Positions 44,991 to 58,840 of a DNA stretch of 64,000 bases are shown in pieces (the stretch's first letter is position 1; each line of letters begins with the position of its first letter). The notes beneath the pieces are model-generated. The model ran no database searches. It had not been told where the DNA came from and worked only from the letters and a program-made list of their open reading frames with translations. The stretch is taken from NCBI GenBank assembly GCA_030374765.1, contig JARGXX010000001.1, positions 930,001 through 994,000 on the forward strand. Reading direction: 5' to 3'. The DNA is from Agarophyton chilense. Lineage: Eukaryota; Rhodophyta; Florideophyceae; Gracilariales; Gracilariaceae. The position numbers and the translations under genes were made by a program.

Positions 44991-47900
44991 GTCCATTTCC
45001 AACTACTTGTCTCATTTCGTACTTCCGTCGTTAAAACTCCTGATATTAGTTCTAGTGAAAAATGGGACAAGTTTGTTAGCGGCTTAAAGAAAAATAACAG
45101 TTTGAAGTAAGAAAGGCAAGTTCCTATGACTTCAAGGAAGCAAATAAAATCGCTACCAGAGTCGAAGTCGCATTTACGGGGTCATTTCACGAAGAAGGTG
45201 TCGCTGCCAAAGGTTCTGACGCACCTTGTGATTCTAGGTAGATTGGAAACGCAGAAAGCCTTGCGTTACAAATCTAAAAAAGTCATGCTTTACCTTCCAT
45301 AAGCGCGGTTGTCGTCTTTACCAACACCGCCCTGCTAATTTGAATCAAAATAGTAATATTGCGTATGTGGGATTAGAGTCTAATATTTCTCTGGAGGATC
45401 CCGATAGTTCGAAAAACTAGGAGATGCTTTCAAAAGTAAACACCAGTTGCAAGAGCTTTGTAAAACTCAAAGAGTGTTTATTCAGATCCAGGTGAGTTCT
45501 GCTCACTGCTTTCTTCCATGCGCATCATTGATGGTATTGAATGAGACATTGAATGAAATTCCAGTATCGATTTTGAACGATGACTTATGTAGCACAAATG
45601 TTTTATCAAAGGCACTTGCTTCGTTACACAAGGAAACTTTTGATATGAAGCCAACTAGTAGACTTATCAACCATCCGAAGTAAGATTCTGTGGAATGGAG
45701 AAGATATGCGGTGATCGCTTCGATCTAGATATCATATGGCGAAGCACATATGTTCGCTTATGATAATCAAACAAATATGCGTCGCCATAAATACTCGCTA
45801 AAAGTAGATCCGACGTTCTACTTGGTATGCCTTTGCACATGAATCTTAATTCGTATACATCTTATCAAGCTCTAACAATTACTGTTGATGGCTGTATCTT
45901 GAAGGCCAAATCGGTACCCAGAGATTATGAAATCCAAGTAGTAAATATGGTTATCAAAGAGTTTCGCAGAAATATTTCTTGAACCTAGTACAATACCTTG
46001 ATGTACAATGTGACAGTAGAGGAATCCGAAAAGACGAACGAGAAGGAACCTAGAGCAAGAAAGGTAGAGCTCCTAGACCACCCGGAAGCCGATATGAAAT
46101 ACTTGCTACATGGATTTTAAGATATTTTTCGTGCGGACCTTCCGTCTGGACTGCCACCAACCCGTAAAGTGGACCATGCGATTGACATTGACCATTCTTG
46201 CCCTTCTCCCTATCGGTCTCTTCACCAATTTTCCCAAACCGAACTACTGGCAGCTAGGGATTACGTTGAGTCTTTCTTGATGTGTGGAAAGATCAGACAT
46301 AGCAAATCATACTAATAGATCCCATTTATTCTTTGTCAAAGAACCAGGGCGGACTCTTGGTGGCGTAGTAGACTATCGAGCTTTGAACCGAATACCAAAG
46401 AAGAATAATGCTCTTATACTGAGGTGCGATAATATTTTTGATCGGTGGGGACGTGCGAAGTACTTCGTCCAGCTTGACTTTAAGCCAAGTTTCCATTAAA
46501 TACGCATGAAGCATTCCAATGTCGAGAAGACGGCGTTTTATACCAAGTACGTACAATTTGAATACCTTGTCACGCCCATGGGGATCTGTAATGTGCCTGC
46601 CACATTTCCAGCGCTCATGAATAAATTCATGCATGATTTTATTGATGAATTTTTGTTGTCTACATTGATCATCATTTTGTGTCGATTGTTACAAGAGAAA
46701 AGCACATGAAAAATGTTCGCTTTGTTTTAGAACGACTATGTATTTAAGAAATATATGTCTCTTCAAGGAAGTTTCAGTTTAGGACTCGGGAAACGGAATT
46801 TACAAGGCGTCTTGTTAGGAAAGAGGGGTCAAGAGTGAGCCCGTCAAGATTTGAAATTGTGAGAAACTGGCTAAAACTGGAGATACTGACAGTGTTTCGA
46901 AGTTTTCTGGGCTCGGTACAGTTCTTTAGACGCTCCATCAAAAAATTTTCAGAGCTTGATGCTTCTCTCACATCTCCAACGTGGAACGAGAAAGGTCTTC
47001 AGTACTGGAACGAACATTCACTGAAGGCTTTAAATGATCTAGATTGCTTTGGCCTCGGCTCTTTTTTTTCAAACCCACCACGGGTACAAGCAGTTCCGGG
47101 TGCACATCGACTCTTCTAGAACCTCAGTTGGTTCCATGCTGTGGCAGTATGATAATAATCGTTGGGATAGTGTTATTGCGTATAGGTACCGAAAGCTGAA
47201 TCCTTCGGAACAGAACTACGTTTTCAAGTACAGGGAAATACTTGGGTTATTCTTCGCTCTGCAACGCTCCCGCTATTTTCTGGAACATAGCAGCTACGAT
47301 GTGTTAACAGATCTTAAGGTTGTCAAGATCTTTTAGACGAAGAAGAGTGTTAAGAGGCGGGAAGCTCGTTGGCTTTAAGTACTGGCTTCATTCAATATCA
47401 GAGAGGTGTGTTTCCTACCTGGACGAATTCATTTACTCGGGAACACCTTATTCGGTACCACGCACAAACTCATAGTGAGCAACCTCTCGTGCGATGTTTT
47501 TTATTTTGGATCACATGAAGGACGCCATTGGATGCTAGAGTTCTGATCATTTAGTTGAATCGATTGTTCTTGCCCTACAGGGTAGACTATCACAGATTGA
47601 CAGGAAATGGAAGCGTGTGGAAGGTCTACTTCCATTTTAAAGTTAGATGGCTGGAAACTCAAGTATATTGAGAAACTTTGTTTTCCTAGCAAGGGACGGC
47701 GTATTGTCCTGCATTGGGCTGACGATTCGAACGTCGAGGGCTACTTTGCCTTTGAGGAAAGGTTAAAATGACAGTCATAATTCCATTGGCCCGAAAAAGC
47801 GAAGAATTTTAGGCTCTATTGTGGTGGATGCCATAGATGTAAGGCTTAGAAGGATCCTCACTGATCACTTCTGGGAAACCTTAAACCACTTCCGGTTGCC

Positions 47901-48728
47901 ACCCGTCGAGGGGGCTTGATTGGCACAAATTTTATAGTACGTGTACCACTGACAACCGGGGGGGGGTACGATTCCATCACTACCTGGGTGGATCGCTTTT
48001 CATGCAGAGTTCGATTTCTGCCGTCGAAGCAGACAGATGATGCAACAAATGTCGCTACTGCCTTCTTCAACAATTTAATTCCCCAACATTGTCAACCGGA
48101 TGTGATCATTTCAGACAGGAATCTGAAGTTTTTGCCAAAGATCTGGAAGTGTCTTATGAATTTTTGGGGTTTTAACTTGCTTGAAAATGTCATCCGCGCT
48201 TCATTCGTAGACAGATAGAGCATCAGAAATAATGAACAGTATGATTCAGAACTAAACTACATGCTTTTGCCGCTACCAACAGAATGACTGGGAGAACTTG
48301 CTCCCAGTTGCACAATTCGGGTACAACTCTTCCATGTCCGACGATCTTGGAATGTCCTCGTTCGATGTCAATATGAATTAGAAACCAAAGGCGCCAACCT
48401 CAGGCAAGTTAATTTCCAACCTGGCGCCAAGGTTCAGCTCATAAGCACTCATACCTCCGAAGATGATGGCGATGCGAAGCCCCGTCGCGCCCAATGGCAG
48501 CGAGAGCAACTAGTCACTCACGTCCCCCGAATCGGTCATGAGATGTCGACACCTCGCACACGGCACCGCTCGTGTCCATGCCATTAGGGTGCTGATGACC
48601 ACGAGGAGCTGACCCTGAAGGAAAGATTGTGGATCCACCTGTAGGTCCAAGTAGGGGCAGACCCACAGGAAAGTGTGAGGCAATTTAAACTTCGCCGTAA
48701 CGGTCGAATTCTAAGGAGGGAGGTACCC
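44991..48728 (+). mobile_element. LTR retrotransposon C, old Ty3/gypsy fossil
   Basis: Recognisable parts in order: a zinc-knuckle-like SCFTFHKRGC near 45285; protease-like sequence about 45480-45650; reverse transcriptase about 46280-46720 (FFVKEPGRTLGG, VVDYRALNRI, KYFVQLDF, TPMGICNVPATF); RNase H-like region about 46840-47336 (DSSRTSVGSMLWQYD, KYREILGLFFAL); integrase about 47900-48220 (TGGGYDSITTWVDRFS, PDVIISDRN). The order PR-RT-RH-IN marks Ty3/gypsy. No 5' LTR is recognised. It is broken at many points and looks old. The last 260 bp or so (about 48465-48728) are instead similar to the 3' non-coding end of element B, so the right border of C proper may lie near 48460. Confidence 0.7.
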
Positions 48729-49145
48729 TGTACGCCGCCAGGGCTTAAGGTAACTTACAAACGCCACGTGGACTGGCCGACCTCAGCCGGACATATTTTG
48801 ATATTTATTTTATTTTATTCAGTGTAGTAGATAAGCATTACAGTTTCAGAGAGATCCCAGCGCCTCGCAATTGCTACTTACTTGGCTTGAGTGAAGCCTC
48901 TCCTTGAGAGTAAGGTAGGCACCGTTAGGATACTAAATTAGCCCTTTTGGTATATTAGTTCCACCCCTTCGTCTTCAAGCCATTGTTTCCGTAACTCCAA
49001 CCTGTACGACTACGCAGTAAACTCCAGCTTGTTGTAACAAGTACTCTGGGAGTGCCGCTGTCAAGGATTCGAACCTTAGGACCTGCCCTACCACGCTACC
49101 ACCGGTCGAGACCCTTACGCTGACTTAAACCATCATCGTGTTACA
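48729..49145 (+). repeat. left LTR of element B (shared with an upstream 3' end)
   Basis: About 417 bp, beginning TGTACGCCGCC and ending CGTGTTACA. It matches 58394-58840 at roughly 80-85% by eye, with a gap near its start. On the minus strand a tRNA-like block lies at about 49068-49115 (GGTTCGAATCC B box). Confidence 0.7.
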
Positions 49146-52100
49146 TTTTGGTCTCCCGACTTAGAAACCTCAAGAAATAATTGTAACGACCATTGGAACG
49201 AAGAATTGACCGGATTCTAAACTTTGGTTTAATTCCCCGACGGACCAGAATTACAAGGGCAACCGCCAGTATGGATGCAGGAAACACACCTAACCGACCC
49301 GACCATCGGACTCCCACGGCAGGAACTGCTTCCACTGCAACGCAGACGATGTCGCTTGAACCTCAGGTGGATAATGTTTGCGACCGCAGCAGCATGAGAA
49401 GCAAGCCATAAGGAGTACTGACTCCCATAGACGACCCTGTAAGGATTCGCTGAGAACCCACGGTAGCAGCGCGTTTACAAGAATGCCTCACCAGGGCCAC
49501 CGCTAGGACAGAAAAACCACAAAAAGAACCCCGTAAGACAGAAGGAATTAGAGAGAATCTTCCCGCCGGTCTTGCCGACTTTCTCTGGCCTCGTCTCCGT
49601 GAGCTCTGCTCACCCAATGTGGATTCCATTGTGGACCTGCGACTCTCCACGGCGATCGCTGACCATACGGGTTACCTCGTTGCGCGAATGGTCCCCAAGT
49701 TCATGGAGTCTGAGCTATTCTTAGACTCCCTCATTCAGGCCGTTCAAGGAGCAGCCACCAGCCAGTCAGGCAACACGGTCCCTAGGGCAACTCCACATGT
49801 CAACCATCCTGCTTCCATATTGCAACCTCCCACCGAACCCCCAGGAGTGGCGGAAATACCCGCCCATCGCCGGGAATGCTATCAGGAGAATCCAAGAGAG
49901 GGACAAGCGATAAGCAGAAGAGAAGCTCCGCGTCTAGAAGAGAGACCGCTTGCCCCACCCGACGAATTATATGAGGTACAGCGACCTTAGGGCTCCATCG
50001 GATCTGATAGGGAGATCGATCCTTTAGTTCCCTACTCCGCTGGAAAGAATAAAAGAAGCAACCGCAGGAGAAAGAAGCACAGAAGGAGTAAGAGAAGAGA
50101 GCATTCGGACACGAGTGATTCCGAATCGGCCTGGACCAAAACGACCGACTCCGAAGTGGATGAGGCTGCCGTTCGAGGCCGCAGACACTGACAACCACAA
50201 AAGAGCTTTTCCTCAAGGTTCTAGACTACCGCAATTACCGGCTGGTCGACAGGTCCCGAAGTATTCTGGTTCGGTGGCTCGCAGAGTCGCCAAATGGGCC
50301 AAACGGATGCAACTAACCATTACGGACAACTTCTCCGGTACCAGTCCCATTACTGTCCTTAGGTTTCTCAGTTTGTTACGTACGGCCTGCGATCAGAACG
50401 GTGACCACTAGGGCGCCGCTCTGGACCTTTTCCAATTGTTTTTACAGGACAAGCACGTTAACGAGTGGTTTCGAAGATATCTGGCAAAATTGACGTTGTG
50501 GATGCTCAAGACCGTGAGCTCCTGTGGTCATACGCTCAGATTGTTCATTACCTCTTCGAAACCAACGCCACAGATGACGTCATAATGGATGCCCAACAGG
50601 AAGTACTATCCTTTAGGCAGAGCTCCAACAGGACCGAATCGGCTTTTGCAGACGACCTATGGAAGAAGACTTACCAACGTGGAAACTTGTTCTCCCAAGG
50701 ACGGGTTCAACGTTTCTTCATCACGGGATTGCTCCCTGCCATTCGGCCACATGTGCGCAACTACTACACGGATAACCCACAATACTCCTTCCGAAGGGTC
50801 GTTACGTACGCCGAGGGTTATGGAAAAACTGACAAGACCTCCAGGCGCAACGCTGATATATCCAGAAGACACGCACCTCCTTTGCGTAAACCCAACCAAG
50901 CCCATTTGGTTAGCTTCAGGGAGTCGGACACGGATGCATCACTCCATTACGCCAATTCGGGAGATGTACTCGCTGTCAATTTCAGTGCTTCTCCGTCGGG
51001 ACCCCAGTCATATGCCTCCCAGGGAACTACAGCGACCACTGGACCACCCACACCCAAGTAGTCTCCCTTTCCGCCCCGAAAGGATTTTTTGTTCGCTCCC
51101 GAAGGGCTTGCTTCCTCTGCCTTTCAGTGACCCAACTTTATGACTGTACGATATATCTGCCTGATGACGCACGTAAAAACCTCCTAGCCCTAAGGGAAGA
51201 GAATTACCGGGTGCGGAGATCCAAATAAATGTAGAAAAGGGCACAGCAACGAACCACAGGGACCCTTGGAAGCTCACGCTATGCCACGCCTCTGGACACT
51301 TCGATCAAAGCCCCATAGGTCTACGTTATTGTAGATCATACGGACGACCTGTTGAAGAAACCTATCCTCAGGAAGAAAAGAAAACCCCATCGGAAAAATT
51401 CTAGAGGGATGACTCGAGACAAATCCTCCCTCTTTAAGCCCCTGCCTCAACCAATTGGACGGTAAGGAGCCGAAGAGCTTCTCACATCCCAATACGAAAC
51501 ACCCCCAATGGACCACTAAGGATGAACCACAATTGAAACACAATAACGACACCCTCTGTATCCTCAGGAAGGAGAACTATAAAGTTCGAGAAATCGTGGG
51601 ACTTCGTCCCAACAACTCTCGAGTGACCACAGCCGTATTCGACACAGGAGCTGGTCCCAACTTGGTCCATCCTAAGCTGCTCCCACTGGGTTGGCAAGAT
51701 TTCATTCAGGCAAGGAAGACCCCAAGGATTACAGATGCATCACGTTGATCAATGGACATTAAATGGATAGTACCACTTTACCTCCAGGTAGGACAATTCA
51801 AAGACCGCACGAGGTTTCTTGTATGTCCTAACTTGGGCACCAAGGAAATCGTAGGGACCTCCTTTATCGACCGATTCATTAAGGCCATTTATCCAGGCCT
51901 TAGGAAAGTCGCGTTTTACCGCGCACCTTCCATCTCCATAACAGGTTCAATCCCAGGGCCAGAAGCTAACCGCAAACGAGCGGTTGTGTCCGAAAACACG
52001 AAGTCCAAGAAGGTTCGTCTGTCAAAGGCCATAACGATACTGCGGATGACCCAAATCGCTGTATCGGTCCATTCCTAGTCCTCAGTTCTCGTAACAATTC

Positions 52101-55100
52101 AGAACCACCCTAAAACAGTTCTGAAGCACCTTACATTGATTGCCAATGGAGTAATGGACATCCACCCCAACAGGTCCTTCTTGGTTACAATCAGCAACTT
52201 CCGAGATACACCCCTGCCGTTACCTAAAGGTACAGTGATTGGTATCACTCTACCTGCGCCTGTGGCCATTATGGAGACCCAAATGGATAATCTTGCAACG
52301 CCCACTCCCGACGAAGACGTCGACTCTTGGGAGGGGACGGTCGCCATCGGCGAAGAATTTGAATCCTATAGGCCCCAGGTACTTGATCTCCTCAGGGAAT
52401 ACCAGGCCATGTGGTCAGGTAGATTTGGCATAATCAGAGCTACTACACACCGCATTGACCTTCAGGATGATGCTAGACCACAGTTCCAGCACCCATACCG
52501 TACCGGCCTTAAAGGTAGGGACATTGTCGCCGACCAGATGCAAAAGATGCACAAAGCTCAAGTCATAGAGCCGGCCCCTTAAAACAAATCCTAATGGGCA
52601 AGTTCCCTTGTCCTTTTGGCGAGGAAAGATGGCTCCGTCATGTTCTGTGTCGACTACAGGAAGCTGAACGCAGTAACCAAGAGGGACTCATACCCGATAC
52701 CCCGCATGGATGACTGTCTGGATTCCTCAGGCGAAGCTGTCGTATTTACCACACTGGACGCTAACTCGGGATATTGGCAAATCCCCGTGGCCGAAGACGC
52801 GAGAGCGCTGACAACCTTTACCACCCATTAAGGTCTGTTCAGATTTACTCGCATGCCCTTTGGTTTGAAGAATGCACCAGCCCCGTTCAAACGGGTAATG
52901 GACATCATACTGCCCAGCGTCCAGTGGAAATTCGGCCTGGTCTATTTGGATGACGCTATAATCTTCTCACGAACCGTAAAGGAACACTTTCGCCACGTGA
53001 AGAAGGTGCTAAAAATCCTACAGGACGCTGGAATAACACTGAAACTCTGCAAAAAATGCTCCTTCTTCCAGGCCTCAGTGGACTATCTCGGCCACGTCGT
53101 CCTCCTTGGAAAGCTAAAGGTGGCCATACGGACAACGAATGCGACTCGCCAGGCTAAGCCTCCTAGGACCTACACGGAACTACTATCCTTCGTGGGCTTG
53201 TGCAACGTTTATGGACGATTCGTCCAAGGATTTGCCAAAATCTCGGCCCCTCTCAACGCGATGCTGAAGAAGGGAACACCTTCGGACTTCGAAGCCTTTA
53301 TCGACCACCTGTACAACGCATTTCAGACCCTAAAGGACAAATTGCTGAACCCACCTATATTGGCTTTACCAAAACCCAATAGGCCCTTTGACCTGGATAC
53401 AGACGCCTCTGATGTCTAAGTGGGTTATGCACTGCTACAGGAACAGGAGTCACCGAAGGACTATCGACCTTTTGGCTACTGGAGCAGAACGCTCTCCAGA
53501 GCGGAGCGAAACTACAGTACGACTGAAAAGGAATGTCTAATCATCATATGGTCTGTATTGACACTCCGTTTGTACCTCGAAGGAACCATGTTTACCATTA
53601 GGACAGACCATGACTCACTCCGCTGGTTACTCAATATGACCGATGCATCGAGTCGCCTCGCTAGATGGCACCTTAGGCTTTTCAAATATGACTACGAGAT
53701 ACCTATAGGCCAGAAATCAAGCACCAGGCAGCAGATGCCCTCTCGGGAATCATTACCGACGAAACTGATGACACTCTATTCGACGATCTAATTCCCACCG
53801 CCTTTTCAGATGATGGACCTCAAACCTATACGGAAACAGATGAACTTATGGGTAAGGTGCAATCAGATAATCCTGAGGTATAGGAGAATGAAGCATACCT
53901 ATTGGACTGGAAGACAGAGCCGCCCAACTCGGCACCACCCCCGGTTAACGCGATAGCCCCGGAGGAAAAAAAGCTCCTCCCTATAACTATTGAAGAACTC
54001 CTACAGGCGCTGGTCGAAGACGAATACTGCAAGGAAACAGCTCAATTGGTAGGAAACCCAGGAAACCTATTCGACTATGACCGATTCTGACTACTATGTC
54101 GCCGCTCACCGCTGGATGGCGTACTCCAACGGGTGATACCAATTTCGCTAAGGCCGCGACTCCTATACCTGGCCCACTTCCCTCGCTTGGCTGGTCATCC
54201 TGGAGGCCGACGAATGTACCAGACCATAATGAAGTTCTTCTGCCTGTCACTAATGGCGCAGGACCTATGGCAAACCGCACGGAACTGTGCATCGTGCGCA
54301 AAGATCCGAGGGTATCGCGCCAACCATCCGGCCAAATTTAAGCTCTTTCCGGCCGCAGGTCGGATGGAATTTGTCGCAATGGATATACTTGGGCCTTTGC
54401 CTAAGTCGTTCCATGGAAAATGATTTGTTTTGGTTGTAACCGATAGGTTTACCAAACTTAAACGAGCCCTACCCCTAGGAACGAAAACGGTCACGGATAT
54501 CGCCACGGTCTTCTTGACCTACTGGGTATATGCATATGGCATGCCACTCTACGTCCTTACGGAAAATGGCAGCCGGTTTGTATGAAAATTCTTCTCGCAT
54601 GCCTGTGCTACCTTAGGTATCAAACATGTGACCACCACGGAGTACCACCCACAAACCAATGGCCAAGCAGAACGCTTCAACCGCACCCTTCTGGAACAAT
54701 TTGAGCAATACGATTCAAAGAACCAATCGGACTTGGACGACTACCTTAAGCCACTGGTTTATGCCTACAACACGCAGGTGCACGGTTCTACGGGGACAGC
54801 ACCGTTCGACTTAACGCTAACGAGAGCGCCGCCGCCGATAGCTGTAGAGCTTCAGGAGTCTATCATACCCCAAGACATAACCGAAGGGATGACTCCTACT
54901 CAGACGAAGCGCTACTAGCACCGACGCATTGACCGAATTCTCCAATCGGCCAGAACTGTACTCACCAAAGCCCAACGGCGCTACAAGATCAATTTGGACA
55001 AAGCCGTTTGGAACACACCGACCTTTGGGAAAAGAGACCAGAATTACCTGGAACGGCCACCAAAGGACAGTAAGGAGCTCGAAAACAGTACGCGAAAGCT

Positions 55101-55923
55101 CTTACCCCGCTCTCCGGGACCATACAAAGTCCTTAAGGCCAATGAACACACCATCACATTACTCTTTGACGGCCTACAGGACACTGTGTCTGTTGACCGC
55201 GCAACAAGAGCTCCCAGTTCCTCCGGACCACCAAAGGCCCAGCTCCCTGGCCCAACGGAAGCAACACGACCTCAGGTCGACGCTCAAGTCTCCACACCCT
55301 TCAAGGCAGTTCCCGAGGACTCGACTAGCCCAATGGACACGATGGTCAATTCCAACTACTCTGACCCATTGCACCCAACCGAATCTGATAGATTCGCCCT
55401 TCTGGACCACACTCTCCTTCCGTAGGATGAACATCAACCGGAATATGTGATCGAGCGCATCATCTCCGCCGGTCGGGGAGAAGATAGAACTATGCGCCAT
55501 CACGTCCGTTGGTTCGGCTACACACCTGAGGAAGATATTAGGCAAGAGCCTCAACCCATTCCGGCTACTTTTATCACCCGCTATTGGCGCACAATCAGCC
55601 ACTCGAAACGCAGCCTTCAGGAGGAGGTAACCATTGGTCCAAATAATCCCAAACCGCCTCCCAAACCGCCTCCTAACACGACGGTTCGCCGGAGCACGAT
55701 GGTTCGTCGTAGCTCCCGCATCAGGAAACAAGTTCAGTTTTTCGGAGACGCAGGAAGACCCGAGACGCTCGCAAGATTGGACGCTGTCCCGGAGCACGCA
55801 CATTTGAGATACAAGAACGACCTTGAGAAAGCACAAGCCTTAATTTATTTGACAACTAACCCAGGTAGAACAGCCCTCACCATCACCTCAAGGTTCGCGG
55901 AAGCGCCCGAAACACCACAGGAC

Positions 55924-57892
55924 TCATGGGGGCGGCGCAGAAGTAACTCCGTCGTCCTCATTGAAACCTGTAGGAGCGAAACCGGGACTAGGGTCACCCG
56001 AGGAGCCAGCTGGACCACCAGAACTGGCCCCAGCGAGCGTAGTACGCTTCTTCAAAGGAGATTCCCATGAAGAACTACTTTCACCATCGGAAGCCTCCCG
56101 GCAACTCAAATTTAGACCGTACCGGACATCCAAGTCGGCAGTAACCCTCTGAGACATCGCCTGGGCATTTTGCTGCAGGAAATTGACCACAGAGGTCTTA
56201 AGATCCTGACCCTGCTCCACAACGGCGGCGTAGCGCGCCGATCGACGTGCCCAGTAGCAGGCTTCCCTCAGGACTGTCACGATGTCCATCGAGGCCTTAA
56301 TACCGACGGAACGGCAGACATGACGGAGATCCGTAGCTGCAGCCGTGAGCGAAGTGGGAAAGTGTGGCAACGGAGATGACGGAGTGATGCCGACACCCCC
56401 AGTGGGCATTTGAGCCAGCGCATCACTTACAGGACTTCTGGCCTTGACAGTAACCTTGCCCGGAGGGATGTCCACCTTGGCGACGGGCGGCTCATAATAA
56501 ACCTCATCCTCAGGAGCAGCGCCTGGTGGAGCTGGAGGAGAGGAAGCGGTTGGAAACACCAGAGCGGACTCGACCGAAGGATGAACGCCCTCCACGGTTA
56601 GGACGATGGGATCTTCACTGAAGGATTCTCCGTCAGACATACCAGCAGGAACTAACGGCGTGGCTTCCACATCAGGCTCGAAGCACAGAGGATCGAAATC
56701 GATGGCCTTCGGAAGATAGTCGGGTACATGACGCCTCGGAATGTTTGATGGTTGATTCCTCAAAGGCTTGGTGGGATAAAAACGAGCGTCGTCCCGACCC
56801 TGCCGATGCAGCGGATTTGGCGTGAATGAGTCGGTATCCCAGTCATACCAAAGGAACCCGGGAGTCTTGCCCCACTTCACCAGTAGGAAATGATCCAAAA
56901 GGGCCTCGGACTCCTCAACGCCGAGCTGGGTCTCACGGACTATATCCTGGATGCCCAGGTTCCTTAGGAAACGAATCACGATGCCCAGGATTGGGATTAG
57001 GCGACCTCGAGGACAGGGTATGTTCTCATCGTACGAAACCCTCCAGTCCTCCGAACGGACATTACCACGGGTCCCGTACTTCGCGGTATCCAGAAAGTCC
57101 ATAAGGGACCTCACGACGAACTCAACGAAGAGTACCTGCCAGGACGGCCACGACCTTCGGTCATTTTCATCGCCCATGAGTTGGGACAGGTGGTACGCCA
57201 CCACGTACGGTGTGGGAACCAGAAGGAGCGGCGAGAAACGCCAATACATGGCGCATTGTTTCTCATCATTGTGGGGAAGCGAGAAGTACAACGGAAGGCG
57301 TTTGTCGGCGCTCATGTCGTGAAACTCCACTTGGTGCCAACAAAAAAAGAACCCCAGGGATTGACGCAGACGAGCATCTAGTTCGTGCATCTCGTTCCAT
57401 TAAACCCAGTTGGACATCCAGAATGAGCGGTGGTACGGTGACCGGAAGCACCTAAGCGCCAGGAGGTTGTGAGCAGCCAGAGGAAAGCGCACATGAGGCG
57501 AGATGAAACCCTTGTAAAGGTCCGAGAGGAGTTTGTTCACCCTGGAATAGTATTCGGCTTCCTTCTTGCAACGGACGTATGGCATGTCCGCGTGGATGTG
57601 GGTGCGACATCGCGCCGCCGAACGCGGATCCACAGGATAGTGCAACCATCGGTTATACCACGAAACGCTGCGCGCGTTCTTTCTGCCCTTCCGGAACTCG
57701 GGTATCTTGGTAAATCTTCGGGTGTCGAGATACATATGGCATCACCGCTGGTATTCTTCCACAGAGGACGGAAGAATGGCATGACGCCCTGCCCGTGGAT
57801 TCCGTCCAATGGTATGGGCGTACTGGTCTTCGGGACGCTCGTAGGCCACTTGGTAACCTGAAGAACTCTCCGCTTGGTTGTACGAAGCCATG
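55924..57892 (-). other. long antisense ORF between pol and the 3' LTR of element B
   Basis: The longest open stretch on the minus strand is 488 codons (57390-55924), and coding-like sequence on the same strand continues to about 57.89 kb. The product starts with aromatic, globular-looking sequence (QVEFHDMSADKRLPLYFSLP, WQVLFVEFVVRSLMDFLDTA, LLDHFLLVKWGKTPGFLWYD), then a Pro/Glu-rich middle and a helical end (MDIVTVLREACYWARRSARY). No domain is recognised. It is tail-to-tail with the pol frame. Antisense ORFs between pol and the 3' LTR are known in some plant LTR elements; function unclear there too. As part of a fossil it is probably dead in this copy. Confidence 0.6.
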
Positions 57893-58393
57893 GTGCCGCT
57901 GTCCACAGGCTAGTCCGCCGGGAAAGGATTAGAATGACCGACGGAAGCGACAAAGTCCGGAGGGAGAACGGCATCGCGCGCGACCAATGGAAAAGTACCA
58001 CGATGATTAGGAAAGGTGATGGAATCGACCTGGATGGGCTGACAGGCGTGAAATACGGTGAACGAAGCGGGGAGGGTCGCCAAAGAAAGAACAGAGACTA
58101 AGGAAGATGCCCACGGACCGTCTCGGCAACGCGACGCGAGGAATACGCCGGCGATGCACCTATGGACAGCGCTCACGGCGCGTGGGAGTTTCAGTCCTTA
58201 GACCAATTAATTGCCGTCGGGCGCCAATGGTCAGCTCACGCGTCCCCGTGTCCCTGCATCCCCGCAGACGATGACGACGCGACGTCCAGTCGCGACCAAT
58301 GGTACAGGGAGCAATGAATTGCTTTTGTCCCCTGGGTCAAGCATGAGGCCATCTGGACTTCGCCGTGACGGCCGAATCCTAAGCAGGGAGATA

Positions 58394-58840
58394 TGTGAAG
58401 GAGCGATGATAACGGTTGAGCCTTGTAAGCCGCCGGGGCTTGAGGTATCTTACAGACGCCACGTGGACTGGTCGACCTCAGGTGGGCTCATGTAGATTAT
58501 TAATTTATTTTGATTAGTATAATATATTAGCATTACAGTGCCAGGGAGATCCCAGCGCCTCGACAGTACTTTTTACTTGGCTCGAGTTACGCGTCTTCCT
58601 TAAGAGTACGGTAAGCACCGGTAGGATACTAAATAATCCCCTTTGGTATATTAGTTCCACCCTTTGGTCGTCAAGCCATCGTTTCCGTAGCTTTAACCTC
58701 TAGGACTACGCAGTAAACGCCAGCTCATTGCACCAGATACTCTAGGAGTGCCGCCATCAAAAATTCGAACCTTAAGAACCGCTTTACCACGCTACCACTG
58801 GTCGAGACCCGTACACTGACCCAACAGTCATTGCGTTACA
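58394..58840 (+). repeat. right LTR of element B
   Basis: About 447 bp, TGTGAAGG...GCGTTACA. It is preceded by a 3' non-coding stretch (ACTTCGCCGTGACGGCCGA) that also precedes the left LTR. It ends directly against a piece of an A-type LTR. Confidence 0.7.

Larger units (their letters stand above)
48729..58840 (+). mobile_element. LTR retrotransposon B, chromodomain Ty3/gypsy fossil with antisense ORF
   Basis: 10.1 kb between LTRs. Parts: primer-site-like TGGTCTCCCGACTTAGAA at 49149-49166; gag-like region about 49619-51061 (QEVLSFRQSSNRTESAFADD and similar); protease DTGAGPNLVHPKL near 51640; reverse transcriptase about 52440-53420 (VMFCVDYRKLNAVTKRDSYP, MPFGLKNAPAPF, LVYLDDAIIFS); RNase H about 53420-53790 (GYALLQEQESPKDYRPFGYW); integrase about 54090-54920 (CASCAKIRG, MDILGPLP, TEYHPQTNGQAERFNRTLLE); chromodomain about 55438-55610 (YVIERIISAGR, HHVRWFGYTPEED); then a long minus-strand ORF at 55924-57390 and its extension. 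PR-RT-RH-IN plus chromodomain marks a chromovirus lineage. The coding regions are broken at perhaps ten or more points. LTR divergence suggests greater age than element A, unless the LTRs are not true partners. Confidence 0.8.
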
